From: Mayfieldus sp963781495
GTDB taxonomy: Bacteria; Actinomycetota; Thermoleophilia; Solirubrobacterales; 70-9
Reading direction: 5' to 3'
DNA: 64,000 bases
Assembly: GCA_963781495.1 (NCBI GenBank)
Contig: CAWAFX010000002.1
Coordinates: forward strand, 310,001-374,000
The translations under genes were made by a program, and so were the position numbers. A model generated the notes under the pieces. The model was not told the DNA's origin. It ran no database searches and worked only from the letters and a program-made list of their open reading frames with translations. Positions 56,232 to 64,000 of the stretch are shown one piece after another. The stretch's first letter is position 1. Every line of letters starts with the position of its first letter.

Positions 56232-57164
56232 GTGAGCCCGGCCGCCCCCGCATTGGAAGAGCTCGAGCTCCTCGAAGCCACTCTGCACGGGCAGAAGGTC
56301 TGTTACCGGATGGCCGGCGAGGGGCCAGTCGTGCTGCTGATCCATGGCATCACCTCGAGCTCCGCAGTCTGGGTGGAGCTGATGGGTGACCTGGTCGAGG
56401 CCGGCTACACCGTTGTGGCGCCCGACCTCTTCGGCCATGGCGCCTCGGCGAAGCCAAAGGGCGACTATTCGCTCGGCGCCCACGCCAGCGGCGTCCGCGA
56501 CCTGCTCGGACTGCTGGGGGTCGAGAAGGCGACCGTCGTCGGGCACTCGCTTGGCGGCGGGATCGCGCTGCAGGCGGCCTACCAGTACCCCGAGTATGCG
56601 GAGCGCCTGGTGCTGATCTCCAGCGGCGGCCTCGGCCGCGAGGTGAGTCCGCTGCTGCGGGCGGCGACCCTCCCGGGCGCCGAGTTGGTGATGCCGCTGA
56701 TCGTCACCGACTGGGCGGTGCGCACAGGCTCTGCGGTCTCGGGCGTCTTCGAACGCTTCGGCCTGCGAGCCGGGCCCAACCTGCAGGAGATGGCGCGCGG
56801 CTATGCCTCGCTGGTCGAACAGGACGCCCGACTGGCTTTCATCAACACCCTGCGGGCGGTGATCGACGCCGGCGGGCAGAGGGTCAGCGCGATGGACCGC
56901 CTCTACCTCGCCGAGCGGATGCCGGTGCTGATCGTCTGGGGCGACCAGGACCCGATCATCCCGGTCGAGCACGGGCGCCGCGCGCACGCCGAGATCCCGC
57001 ACAGCCGCATGGTCGAGATCCCGGCTGCCCGCCACTGGCCCCAGCTCGACCAGCCGCGCCTGGTCTGCCGCGAGCTGACGCGCTTCATCGAGGAGACCGA
57101 GCCCTTCGTCTTCGACGCCGATTTCATGCGCCAGCAGCTGCGCCAGGGCCCGCCCGCCGGCTAG
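56232..57164 (+). CDS. Alpha/beta hydrolase
   Basis: 310 residues. VVLLIHGITSSSAVW holds the oxyanion region; the nucleophile is Ser in VVGHSLGGGIAL, the acid Asp in VIVWGDQDPIIP and the base His in ARHWPQLDQP, so the triad is complete. The lid region includes VMPLIVTDWAVRTGSAVSG. Substrate unknown (ester, lactone or epoxide). GTG at 56232 is followed by ordinary sequence; there is no strong ribosome-binding site. It follows the acyl-CoA dehydrogenase by 61 nt and may belong to the same lipid-related operon. Confidence 0.9.
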   Translation: MSPAAPALEELELLEATLHGQKVCYRMAGEGPVVLLIHGITSSSAVWVELMGDLVEAGYTVVAPDLFGHGASAKPKGDYSLGAHASGVRDLLGLLGVEKATVVGHSLGGGIALQAAYQYPEYAERLVLISSGGLGREVSPLLRAATLPGAELVMPLIVTDWAVRTGSAVSGVFERFGLRAGPNLQEMARGYASLVEQDARLAFINTLRAVIDAGGQRVSAMDRLYLAERMPVLIVWGDQDPIIPVEHGRRAHAEIPHSRMVEIPAARHWPQLDQPRLVCRELTRFIEETEPFVFDADFMRQQLRQGPPAG

Positions 57165-57282
57165 ATCCGCCCCACCAGGCGACGCCGGGGCCTGCGTAAT
57201 CAATCTGGACACGCAGGCGACAGGCACGCCCCACGCTCAAGCATGGGCACGCATCGTCCGATTCCTCCTCTGGGCGGGCGTC

Positions 57283-59778
57283 ATGCCTCGCCCGGCGATG
57301 GAGAGATCCCTCTTGAGCGAGCAACGAGCACCCGCCGGCCCCGAGCCAACCGAGCAGGAATACCGCCTGCGGCTGGAAACCATGCACGGCGGCGCGCACA
57401 TGGCGATGCTCGGAGCCATCGGGCTCGCCGCCTACGCCCTCCTGACCCCGAACGGCCCCCATCGGCCGCTGATCGCCGTCATCGCCCTGGTCGGTCTGCT
57501 GGGCGGTTTCCTGGCCCGGGTACTGCCCGGGGAGCGCATCGTCCGCAGCCGGATGCGGGAACTGAACCTGATCTTCTTCATGGTCCTGGCGATCATCGTC
57601 GTCGCCTCGATCGCCTGGCTCGACGGCGGTGTCGACAGCCCGGCGACGATCCTCTTCGTGCTGCCGGTCCTGTTCGCGGCGCTGACCTCGCCGCTGCGGG
57701 TGACGATGATCGTCGGCGCCGCGGACGTCGGGGCCTTCCTGGCGGTCGGGATCAATGCCGGGGACGACACCGCCTATGTCGCCTTCACCACCTTCGGGCT
57801 GCTGGTCGCAGCGGTGATCAGCGGCCTCGAGGCGCGTAACCAGTCCCGGCGCAGCGCGGAGCTGGCGGGCACTGCGCAGGCGCTTCGCGCCAGTGAGGAG
57901 ATCAGCCGCCTCCAGGCCCGCCAGCAGCAGGAGGTTGCGCGGTTCGGGCAGCGGGCGCTGAGCGGAGAGGACATCGACGAGCTGCTGCGCGAGGGATTGC
58001 GGGTCGTCACCCGGGTCCTGCAGTGCGATCTGGCGGCGGTGATCAAGGTCGTGCCCGAGAAGCAGTCGCTGGTCATCGTCGCCACCGAGCCCCATGAGGA
58101 GGAGGTCGAAGGGACCAACCTCTCCGCCGGCACCGGTTCCCAGGCCGGCTACACGCTCGCCACCGGGACGCCGGTCATCGTCCGCGACTGGGACGCCGAG
58201 ACCCGCTTCGAGCAGTCCGAGCAGGTGCGCAGCCTGGGAATGGGCAGCGGCCTGACGGTGATGATCCGGGCCGCCAACCGCTCCTTCGGCGTGCTTGGGA
58301 TCCAGCGCCGCGACAGGCGCGAGTACGGGACCCAGGACGTCAACTTCATGCAGGCGATCGCCAACGTGGTCGGTAACGCCGTCGAGCGCCGCGAGGAAGA
58401 GGAGCGAACCCGCTACGAGGCCCTTCACGATCCGCTGACCGGGCTTCCCAACCGCAACCTCTTCCTCGACCGTCTCGGCCGGGCGATCGCCCAGGCCGAG
58501 CGCCGCCGCTCCTCGGTCGCAGTCCTGTTCTTGGACCTCGACCAGTTCAAGCTCGTCAACGACAGCCTCGGGCACGCCGCCGGCGACGAGCTGCTGGCCT
58601 CGGTCGCCCCGCGGCTGGAGCAGGGCCTGCGCCCGAGCGACACGATCGCCCGTTTCGGCGGTGACGAGTTCGCGGTCCTGGCGGAGGTGCAGAACGAGCA
58701 CGACGCGGTCCGGGTGGCGGAACGGATCAAGGTGGCCCTCGCGCGGCCCTTCAAGCTGCGCCAGCGCGAGCACTTCGTCAGCGCCAGCATGGGGATCTCG
58801 ATCGGGCGCGGCGAGAAGGCACCGGAGGCGATGATCCGCGACGCCGACGCGGCGCTGTACCGGGCCAAGGAGAAGGGACGCGGCGGCTATGAGATCTTCG
58901 ACTCGGCGATGCGCGCTCGCGCGGTCGAGCACATGCGGATCGAGAACGATCTGAGGCGGGCGCTGGACCGCGGCGAGCTCGAGCTTCATTACCAGCCGAT
59001 CGTCGGCCTGCGCGAGGGATCGATCGTCGCCCTGGAGGCACTGCTGCGCTGGCGCCACCCCGAATACGGCCTGACCAGCCCCACCTCCTTCATCCCCGTG
59101 GCCGAGGAATCGCAGCTGATCGTCCCGGTCGGCCGCTGGGTGGTCGAGGAGGCCTGCAGCAAGGTCGCCGAGTGGCAGTCCCTGCGCCCCGACGCCGCCC
59201 CGGTCCGGGTCGCGGTCAACGTCTCCGGGCGCCAGATCGGGGACCCGCAGCTGCTGGCGACGGTCCAGGGCGCGGTCGAGTCCAGCGGCATCGACCCGGC
59301 GACGCTGAGCCTGGAGCTGACCGAGTCGGTGCTGTTCGAGGAGTCAGGCGTCTCGGAGCGGATCATGCGCCAGCTGCGCGCGATCGGCGTGCGGCTGGTT
59401 CTCGACGACTTCGGCAGCGGCTTCTCCTCGCTGGGGTATCTGAAGCGCTTTCCGCTCGACGGGATCAAGCTCGACCGCTCGTTCATCGAGAATGTCGCCG
59501 ACGGACTCACCGACGCGCAGATCGTCCGTGCCGTCGTCGAGATGGCTCGCGCGCTGGGACTCGAGATCGTCGCCGAAGGCGTCGAGACCGCAGAGCAGCT
59601 GGCTTCGGTGCGAAGCCTCGGCTGCCATCAGGCGCAGGGGTTCTTCTTCATGCCCCCGCTGCCCGCCGAGGAGGTACCCGGGGTGCTAGCAGAGAGCCCG
59701 TGGGCGGAGCTCATGCAGGCGCCTGCAGGGGGCAACGGCGGCAAAGCCCCGGCGGCGCGCCGGATCCGCAGCAAGTAG
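57283..59778 (+). CDS. Membrane GAF-GGDEF-EAL cyclic-di-GMP protein
   Basis: 831 residues: about five membrane helices (38-185), a GAF domain (225-370), GGDEF (380-545) with intact GGDEF (459-463) and the inhibitory R-x-x-D (450-453), and EAL (560-815) with EAL (585-587), NVSGRQ, ELTES, LDDFGSG and KLDRSF. Both cyclase and phosphodiesterase motifs are complete, so the net effect on c-di-GMP is open and may be set by a GAF ligand. The ATG at 57283 is taken; an ATG at 57298 or a TTG at 57313 behind GGAGAG are alternatives. Confidence 0.93.
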   Translation: MPRPAMERSLLSEQRAPAGPEPTEQEYRLRLETMHGGAHMAMLGAIGLAAYALLTPNGPHRPLIAVIALVGLLGGFLARVLPGERIVRSRMRELNLIFFMVLAIIVVASIAWLDGGVDSPATILFVLPVLFAALTSPLRVTMIVGAADVGAFLAVGINAGDDTAYVAFTTFGLLVAAVISGLEARNQSRRSAELAGTAQALRASEEISRLQARQQQEVARFGQRALSGEDIDELLREGLRVVTRVLQCDLAAVIKVVPEKQSLVIVATEPHEEEVEGTNLSAGTGSQAGYTLATGTPVIVRDWDAETRFEQSEQVRSLGMGSGLTVMIRAANRSFGVLGIQRRDRREYGTQDVNFMQAIANVVGNAVERREEEERTRYEALHDPLTGLPNRNLFLDRLGRAIAQAERRRSSVAVLFLDLDQFKLVNDSLGHAAGDELLASVAPRLEQGLRPSDTIARFGGDEFAVLAEVQNEHDAVRVAERIKVALARPFKLRQREHFVSASMGISIGRGEKAPEAMIRDADAALYRAKEKGRGGYEIFDSAMRARAVEHMRIENDLRRALDRGELELHYQPIVGLREGSIVALEALLRWRHPEYGLTSPTSFIPVAEESQLIVPVGRWVVEEACSKVAEWQSLRPDAAPVRVAVNVSGRQIGDPQLLATVQGAVESSGIDPATLSLELTESVLFEESGVSERIMRQLRAIGVRLVLDDFGSGFSSLGYLKRFPLDGIKLDRSFIENVADGLTDAQIVRAVVEMARALGLEIVAEGVETAEQLASVRSLGCHQAQGFFFMPPLPAEEVPGVLAESPWAELMQAPAGGNGGKAPAARRIRSK

Positions 59779-59796
59779 CCGCCGCCTCGGGCCCGG

Positions 59797-61395
59797 TCAG
59801 GCCAGCGCCATCCCGGCGGCGACCGGGACCTCGACAAGCTCCGGGCGGTCGGAGGAGATCGCGCCGGCGAGTGTCTCCCGCAGCTCGTCGAGATCCTCGA
59901 CCCGGCGCGCTTTGAGCCCATAGGCGGTGCCGATCGCGGCACTCTCGAGCGCCGGCAGGTCGAGGCCGGGTGCCCCCTGCACCCCCTCGATGTCCGCGAA
60001 CCACTTGAGGATTCCGTACTCCTCGTTTCGCAGGACCAGGACGGTGAGCGGGACGTCGTGCGCGGCGGCGCTCCAAAGCGCCGTCACCGCGTACTGGACC
60101 GAGCCCTCACCGAGCACGCAGACCACCGGGCGCTGCGGCTGCGCCAGCTGCACCCCGACCGCGGCCGCGAGTCCGAATCCAAGCCCGCCGCCGGCGCCGA
60201 AGAAGTAGCTGCCGGGGCGTGAGATTCGCAGCTGGTTGCGGAGCGCCAGGGTGTTGGACGGCGACTCAAGCACGACGATTCCGTCCTCGGGAAAGACCTC
60301 GGCCAGCGCCGCGTGGACCGCGCTGGCGCTGGGCGGGTCTGACTCGGGCGGCGCCTCCGGCTCGGGGCGCGGCTCGGGGGCCGGGCGATCGGACTCGGGA
60401 ACCGCCTCCAGAAGCGCCGCCAGGGTCAGCCCGACGTCGGCGACGATCGCGTCTCCCATCGGGGCCCGCACCGCCTCGTCGGGATCGCTGGTGATCGCGA
60501 CCAGGCGCGTCCCCTCGGCCAGCAGGTCTCCGGGGATGTAGGGGTAGTAGGGGAACACCGAGCTGCCGGCGACCAGAACCAGGTCGTGGCCGGCGAGCGT
60601 CTCCGCCAGGGGGCCGATCGCCGGCGGCAGCACCCCCTGGAAGTTGGGATGGCCTTCGGGAAAGCCAAGTCGCCCGCCGCCGGTGGCCGGCGAGGCCCAG
60701 ACCGGCAGCCGCTGGCGCTCGGCCAGACCCACCGCCGCGTCCCACCCCCCCGAGGCGTCGATCTCGGGCCCGGCGACCAACACCGGCTTGCTCGCCTTGG
60801 CGAGCAGCTCGACGAGGTCGGCGATCAGGTCGGGCGCCGCGACCGCGCGACCGTCGACGGCGCGTTCGATTCCGTGCCGGGCGTAGGTGTCGTCTACCTC
60901 GACGGTCCAGTCGTCCATCGGCACCGAGACGAAGACCGGCCCGCGCGGCGGCAGGTTTGCGAGGTGGGCGGCGCGGGCCAGCGCCAGTGGCACGTCTTCG
61001 GCCCGCGGCGGCTCGTAGGACCACTTGACCAGCGGATGCGGGAGGCGCGCGGCGTCGCGGTTGGTCAGGTTCGCCTGCAGGGTCATCTGCGCCCGCACCT
61101 GTTGACCGGCCGTGATAAGCAGCGGCGAGTGGTTGGCCTGGGCGTTGAAGATCGCCCCCATCGCATTGGCGACACCCGGCGCGGTGTGCAGGTTGACCAG
61201 CGCCGGGCGGCCGGAGGTCTGCGCGTAGCCGTCTGCCATCCCGACGACGACCGCCTCCTGCAGGCCCAGCACGTAGCGGAAGTCCTCCGGGTAGTCGGCC
61301 AGCATCGGTAGCTCGGTCGAGCCCGGGTTGCCGAACATAGTCGTCATCCCGGCGGAGCGGAAGAGGTCGAATGCGGCCTCGCGAACGGTCGCCAT
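59797..61395 (-). CDS. ThDP enzyme, benzoylformate decarboxylase-like
   Basis: 532 residues, three ThDP domains. Family residues: Ser in FGNPGSTELPML, Glu in GLQEAVVVGMADGYAQ (ThDP activation), His in NLHTAPGVANAMGAI and His in FPEGHPNFQGVLP; the latter pair match the active-site His residues of benzoylformate decarboxylase. The Mg/ThDP motif reads GEGS...RNEEYG, with Glu where GDG is usual. Likely reaction: non-oxidative decarboxylation of an aromatic 2-keto acid such as benzoylformate (mandelate pathway). An Ala/Pro/Glu linker (ESDRPAPEPRPEPEAPPESD) is inserted between domains 2 and 3. Confidence 0.88.
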   Translation of the reverse strand: MATVREAAFDLFRSAGMTTMFGNPGSTELPMLADYPEDFRYVLGLQEAVVVGMADGYAQTSGRPALVNLHTAPGVANAMGAIFNAQANHSPLLITAGQQVRAQMTLQANLTNRDAARLPHPLVKWSYEPPRAEDVPLALARAAHLANLPPRGPVFVSVPMDDWTVEVDDTYARHGIERAVDGRAVAAPDLIADLVELLAKASKPVLVAGPEIDASGGWDAAVGLAERQRLPVWASPATGGGRLGFPEGHPNFQGVLPPAIGPLAETLAGHDLVLVAGSSVFPYYPYIPGDLLAEGTRLVAITSDPDEAVRAPMGDAIVADVGLTLAALLEAVPESDRPAPEPRPEPEAPPESDPPSASAVHAALAEVFPEDGIVVLESPSNTLALRNQLRISRPGSYFFGAGGGLGFGLAAAVGVQLAQPQRPVVCVLGEGSVQYAVTALWSAAAHDVPLTVLVLRNEEYGILKWFADIEGVQGAPGLDLPALESAAIGTAYGLKARRVEDLDELRETLAGAISSDRPELVEVPVAAGMALA

Positions 61396-61445
61396 CGACC
61401 GCCACCCTAATACGCTGCCTCGGTCCAACTACAGGAGGTAGTGAG

Positions 61446-61730
61446 GTGGCTGTCGCAGTGATATTGGAGTTCGACGGAGCGAACCTCGATCAGTACGAGC
61501 AGGTGATCGAGAAGATGGGATTCGAGCATGAAGGCACCGGTGGTCCGGGAGGCCTGTTCCATTGGGCTACCAAGACCGACAACGGCATTCGGGTCACCGA
61601 CGTCTGGGCCACGCGCGAGGACTTCGAGAAGTTTTCCGACGAGAAGATCGTGCCCATCTCACAGGAGGTCGGCCTGCCGCAGCCGCAGGTGGAATTCCAC
61701 GAGGTCCACAACTACCTGACCGCCGGCTGA
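61446..61730 (+). CDS. Small dimeric-barrel-like protein
   Basis: 94 residues starting GTG with AGGAGG 7 nt upstream. LEFDGANLDQYEQVIEKMGF, GGLFHWATKTDNGIRVTDVWATREDFEKFSDEKIVPI and VEFHEVHNYL follow the beta-alpha-beta pattern of ABM/dimeric alpha-beta barrel proteins. Such proteins are monooxygenases or stress proteins; no catalytic residue is certain. It is divergent from the decarboxylase gene, 50 nt away. Confidence 0.75.
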   Translation: MAVAVILEFDGANLDQYEQVIEKMGFEHEGTGGPGGLFHWATKTDNGIRVTDVWATREDFEKFSDEKIVPISQEVGLPQPQVEFHEVHNYLTAG

Positions 61731-61734
61731 ACGC

Positions 61735-62193
61735 TTAGGTCGGCTTGGTGGTCATTGCCCAGACCGCGACCAGGTAGGCGACGAGCATCAGCGATACGCA
61801 GCCGGCGGCGATCCGGGCCGCGACGGCAGGGCCGCTGGCGCCGCGGTTGAGCCGGCGCACCGCGAGGCCGGCGGCCACGGTGGCGACGATGATGAACAGC
61901 AGGCTGAAGTCGGAGACCCCGAAGCCGGTACCGAGCCAGGACGGGGTCGGGTCGACGTTGTCCCAGCCCTCCTTCGAGTAGATCCACTCGGCGGCCGCCC
62001 GCATCAGCAGGAAAGAGGGGATGACCGCGAACAGCATCTGGCGGAAGCCGGAGCGCACCAGCGCCGCGTCGCCGCTGCGCCAGGCGGAGAGAAGGGTCGA
62101 GGTAACCAGCAGGGTCGCGCCGACCAGCAGCATGGCGCCAGTCACGTGCAGCAGCAGCGGGAAATTCCAGCTGTCGGGGCGGTCGAACGGCAC
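61735..62193 (-). CDS. Four-helix membrane protein, unknown function
   Basis: 152 residues: four membrane segments (FPLLLHVTGAMLLVGATLLVTS, FRQMLFAVIPSFLLMRAAA, FSLLFIIVATVAAGLAV, CVSLMLVAYLVAVWAM). The conserved His in LLLHVTGAML and the overall plan resemble the heme-binding-type DUF2269 and cytochrome-b561-like small proteins, but no heme ligand pair is certain. GTG start, 1 nt after the stop of the next membrane gene, so the two are surely cotranscribed. Confidence 0.7.
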   Translation of the reverse strand: MPFDRPDSWNFPLLLHVTGAMLLVGATLLVTSTLLSAWRSGDAALVRSGFRQMLFAVIPSFLLMRAAAEWIYSKEGWDNVDPTPSWLGTGFGVSDFSLLFIIVATVAAGLAVRRLNRGASGPAVAARIAAGCVSLMLVAYLVAVWAMTTKPT

Positions 62194-62194
62194 C

Positions 62195-62623
62195 TCAGGC
62201 TCCCGGCTTGTAGATCATCACCACGAGCAGGGCCAGCACCAGCGCAGTCCGTACCCAGTGGATCGTCATCGCGTTGCCGGCCGGCCTGCCGACCGCCCCC
62301 TCGGGGCCCGGCGGCTGCGCGTCGAATCCGGCCTGTGCGCGGCGCCCGGACTCGGTCGCCAGCGCCCAAAGGACGATCGCGGCGATGATCCAGCCGTCCC
62401 AGGGGTGGTACTGGCTGAGGTTGATCGCCAGCCAGATGCCCAACACCAGGACCCCCAGGCCGCCGACCGCCCAGAGCAGATTGGCGAGGCCGAGGGTCCG
62501 CGGCGGCACCGCGAGTCCGAGGCCGATCGCGGTGAAGATCACCACCGTTGCAACCAGCATGAAGGCCGAGAGGACGTGGAGGAAGAGCAGCGTGTGGTAG
62601 AGCGCAGCGAGGGGGGCCGCCAT
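62195..62623 (-). CDS. Four-helix membrane protein, DUF2269-like
   Basis: 142 residues: LYHTLLFLHVLSAFMLVATVVIF opens with two His in a helix (the DUF2269 pattern), then LANLLWAVGGLGVLVLGIWLAI, DGWIIAAIVLWALATESG and VRTALVLALLVVMIYKPG. A polar loop (GFDAQPPGPEGAVGRPAGN) precedes the last helix. It pairs with the following gene of similar design, possibly as a two-subunit membrane protein. Function unknown. Confidence 0.72.
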   Translation of the reverse strand: MAAPLAALYHTLLFLHVLSAFMLVATVVIFTAIGLGLAVPPRTLGLANLLWAVGGLGVLVLGIWLAINLSQYHPWDGWIIAAIVLWALATESGRRAQAGFDAQPPGPEGAVGRPAGNAMTIHWVRTALVLALLVVMIYKPGA

Positions 62624-62673
62624 CTCGCTGCGGAACTCTAGGCGGCGATGCGGATGACGAGCCGCGAAACGGC

Positions 62674-63879
62674 TCAGTCAGGCAGCCGGCACTTGACCTG
62701 GTAGATCGAGGTGAAGCCGGTCTGGAAGCCGTTGCGGGCCGCCCGCAGGTAGAGCCGCCAGACCCGTAGCCGCTCGGGGCCTGCAAGCTGCTCGGCCCGC
62801 CCCCGGTTCGCGTCGAGCCGCTCGATCCAGTGCCGCAAGGTCTCCGCGTAGTCGGAACGCAACCCTTCGACGTGCTCGGTCTCGAAGCCGGCGCGCTCCA
62901 GGGCCAGCTGGATTCTGGCGAGGTGAAGCGGCTCGGCGTCGGGAAAGACGTAGCGCTCCGAAAACGGGCCGGCGTCGGGATCGGTGCGGCGCAGCCGGGC
63001 GATGCCGTGGTTGAGCAACCTCCCCCCCGGCCGCAGCAGGTCCGCGAGGCGCTGGGCGTAGAGGTCGATGCGTTCGTGGCCGACGTGCTCGACCATCCCG
63101 ATGCTGGCGATCGCGTCGAAACGCTCCCCGGCGAGGTCGCGATAGTCCATGACTCGGAAGTCGACCTTGTCGGCGACACCGGCCTCTTCGGCTCGCTCCC
63201 GGGCACCTTCGGCCTGCGGAGCCGAGAGGGTGATCCCGACCACGCGGGCACCGTAGTTGCGCGCCGCCCAGATCGCGAAGCTCCCCCACCCTGAGCCGAT
63301 GTCCACCACCCGGTCGCCCTCGCTGAGGTCGAGCTTGCGGCAGACCATGTCGAGCTTTTCCTCCTGCGCCGCCTCCAGGGTCTCTGCTCCGCGAGAGAAG
63401 ACCGCGCAGCTATAGGTCAGCGACTGGTCGAGGAAGAGCCCGAAGAACTCGTTCGAGACGTCGTAATGGTGGCGGACGGCCTGGGCGTCGCGCTCTTTCG
63501 TGTGCCGGGCCCCTTTCAGGGCCAGCTCTGCAGCGGGCCGGCGCGGGGGCAGGGTCAGCCCCGTGGCCCGCAGCGCCGCCAGCATCAGCCTGGTCTGCGT
63601 CCGGGTGTCGATCGGAGGTGGCTTCCATTCCTCCAGCAACCGCATCGCGGCGTCGAGGTCGTCGGGCTGCAGCTCGCCGCTGACGTAGGCGCGACCGAGG
63701 CCGAGCTGCCCGGGAGCCCGCAGCGCGTGCGCGATCGCCTTCGGCGAGCGGACGCTGAAGGTGGGTCCGCCTCCGTTGGTCGAGGCGACCCGGCTGCCAT
63801 CCCAGAATTCGACCGTGAAGGGCCGTTCGGGCAGGTTGCGCTCGATCTCGCGGCGGAGCTTTTCGGTGTTGGCCAACAA
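62674..63879 (-). CDS. cfa: Cyclopropane-fatty-acyl-phospholipid synthase family methyltransferase
   Basis: 401 residues. N-terminal lipid-binding region (about 1-120, WDGSRVASTNGGGPTFSVRSPKAIAHALR), then AVRHHYDVSNEFFGLFLDQSLTYSCAVF (the CFA hallmark with Tyr and Cys), the SAM motif VVDIGSGWGSFAIWAARNYGARVVGITLS and the active-site SIGMVEHVGHERIDLY. It methylenates unsaturated acyl chains in membrane lipids. TTG at 63879 lies 8 nt after TAGGCT (63893-63888), the leaderless arrangement. Confidence 0.92.
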   Translation of the reverse strand: MLANTEKLRREIERNLPERPFTVEFWDGSRVASTNGGGPTFSVRSPKAIAHALRAPGQLGLGRAYVSGELQPDDLDAAMRLLEEWKPPPIDTRTQTRLMLAALRATGLTLPPRRPAAELALKGARHTKERDAQAVRHHYDVSNEFFGLFLDQSLTYSCAVFSRGAETLEAAQEEKLDMVCRKLDLSEGDRVVDIGSGWGSFAIWAARNYGARVVGITLSAPQAEGARERAEEAGVADKVDFRVMDYRDLAGERFDAIASIGMVEHVGHERIDLYAQRLADLLRPGGRLLNHGIARLRRTDPDAGPFSERYVFPDAEPLHLARIQLALERAGFETEHVEGLRSDYAETLRHWIERLDANRGRAEQLAGPERLRVWRLYLRAARNGFQTGFTSIYQVKCRLPD

Positions 63880-63887
63880 GGGAGACG

Positions 63888-63893
63888 AGCCTA
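63888..63893 (-). promoter_or_regulatory. -10 box TAGGCT of the cfa gene
   Basis: TAGGCT, then 8 nt, then TTG. Identical hexamer and spacing to the promoter at 47450-47455, supporting a common leaderless promoter type. Confidence 0.45.
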
Positions 63894-63977
63894 CCGTCGC
63901 TGCTGCTACGGTGAGTTCAGGACTCGGGCACGGCCCGGCACCCTTCCGGGACGCGGGCCCGGGGACGGAGGTTACGA

Positions 63978-64000
63978 GTGACTACTGCGATTCAACGCCA
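63978..64000 (+). CDS. Start of a gene cut by the window end
   Basis: GTG at 63978 preceded by GGAGG (about 7 nt upstream), followed by seven codons reading (V/M)TTAIQR before the window ends. Too short to identify. The 75 nt before it fold into GC-rich hairpins (CGGGC-ACG-GCCCG near 63927) that may be a leader structure. Confidence 0.45.

Noticed and set aside
63905..63977. A guanidine-type (mini-ykkC) or other riboswitch before the last partial gene
   Set aside because: GC-rich hairpins and an ACG loop are present, but the two-hairpin ACGR pattern does not fit and the downstream gene is unknown.

Overview
The window is a G+C-rich stretch (about 68-70% by eye) of bacterial chromosome. Gene content points to a soil actinobacterium, most likely of the class Thermoleophilia (Solirubrobacterales-like). 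Pointers are an aerobic high-affinity [NiFe]-hydrogenase (group 1h/5, Hhy), DUF5947/DUF6084/DUF6328/DUF5679 proteins, many GTG/TTG starts, and many genes whose -10 box sits only 6-8 nt before the start codon (leaderless transcripts). The taxonomic call is inference from gene content; no rRNA or tRNA gene, insertion sequence, prophage or CRISPR array was recognised.

Layout. 0-12.3 kb: tail of a DCC-like protein, a MarR/thiolase block, a membrane coiled-coil protein, a DUF5679 protein, an ECF sigma/anti-sigma/lipoprotein operon, a PAS + metallo-beta-lactamase pair with a CRP-like site, a crotonase, an HD hydrolase, DUF6328, a subtilase, and a NiCoT nickel permease coupled to a Fur-family regulator with a His-rich tail. 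12.8-27.7 kb (minus strand): one long, tightly overlapping hydrogenase operon, hypC-hypC2-hypD-hypE-hhyS-(micro-ORF)-hhyL-NifU/Rieske-like-DUF5947-DUF6084-orf391-protease-hypA-hypB-SIS-hypF-orf111, behind a clear TTGACA-N17-TATACC promoter. 27.8-33.3 kb: a substrate-binding lipoprotein converging with a livFGMH-type ABC operon. 33.3-38.1 kb: LysR regulator, small proteins and a nucleoside phosphorylase + MTA/SAH-type deaminase pair. 38.1-43.4 kb: a CPA1 antiporter and an OpuC-type compatible-solute ABC operon. 43.4-43.6 kb: a strongly folded candidate small RNA. 43.6-48.1 kb: MFS and ABC exporters around a MarR regulator. 48.1-50.8 kb: acetate uptake (SatP) and activation (AcsA). 50.9-57.2 kb: two very small genes, topoisomerase IB, a Ca2+/H+ antiporter, and a TetR gene divergent from an SCP2/acyl-CoA dehydrogenase/hydrolase group. 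57.2-64 kb: a GGDEF-EAL protein, a benzoylformate-decarboxylase-like enzyme, small membrane proteins and a cyclopropane-fatty-acid synthase.

How parts fit. The nickel permease, its putative nickel-sensing Fur regulator, the complete HypABCDEF maturation set, the protease and the hydrogenase structural genes form a self-contained module for making and probably using a hydrogenase able to scavenge trace H2. Acetate activation, thiolase/crotonase/acyl-CoA dehydrogenase genes and several ABC importers describe a nutrient-scavenging aerobic heterotroph.

Beyond genes, the clearest unexplained structures are (i) a rod-like RNA fold at 43.44-43.58 kb with a C6 apical loop, its own promoter-like and terminator-like ends; (ii) a dispersed bipartite hairpin repeat present in three full copies (one with a nested second unit) and one degenerate copy; (iii) a 23-codon ORF coupled between hhyS and hhyL; and (iv) several symmetrical operator candidates at divergent promoters.
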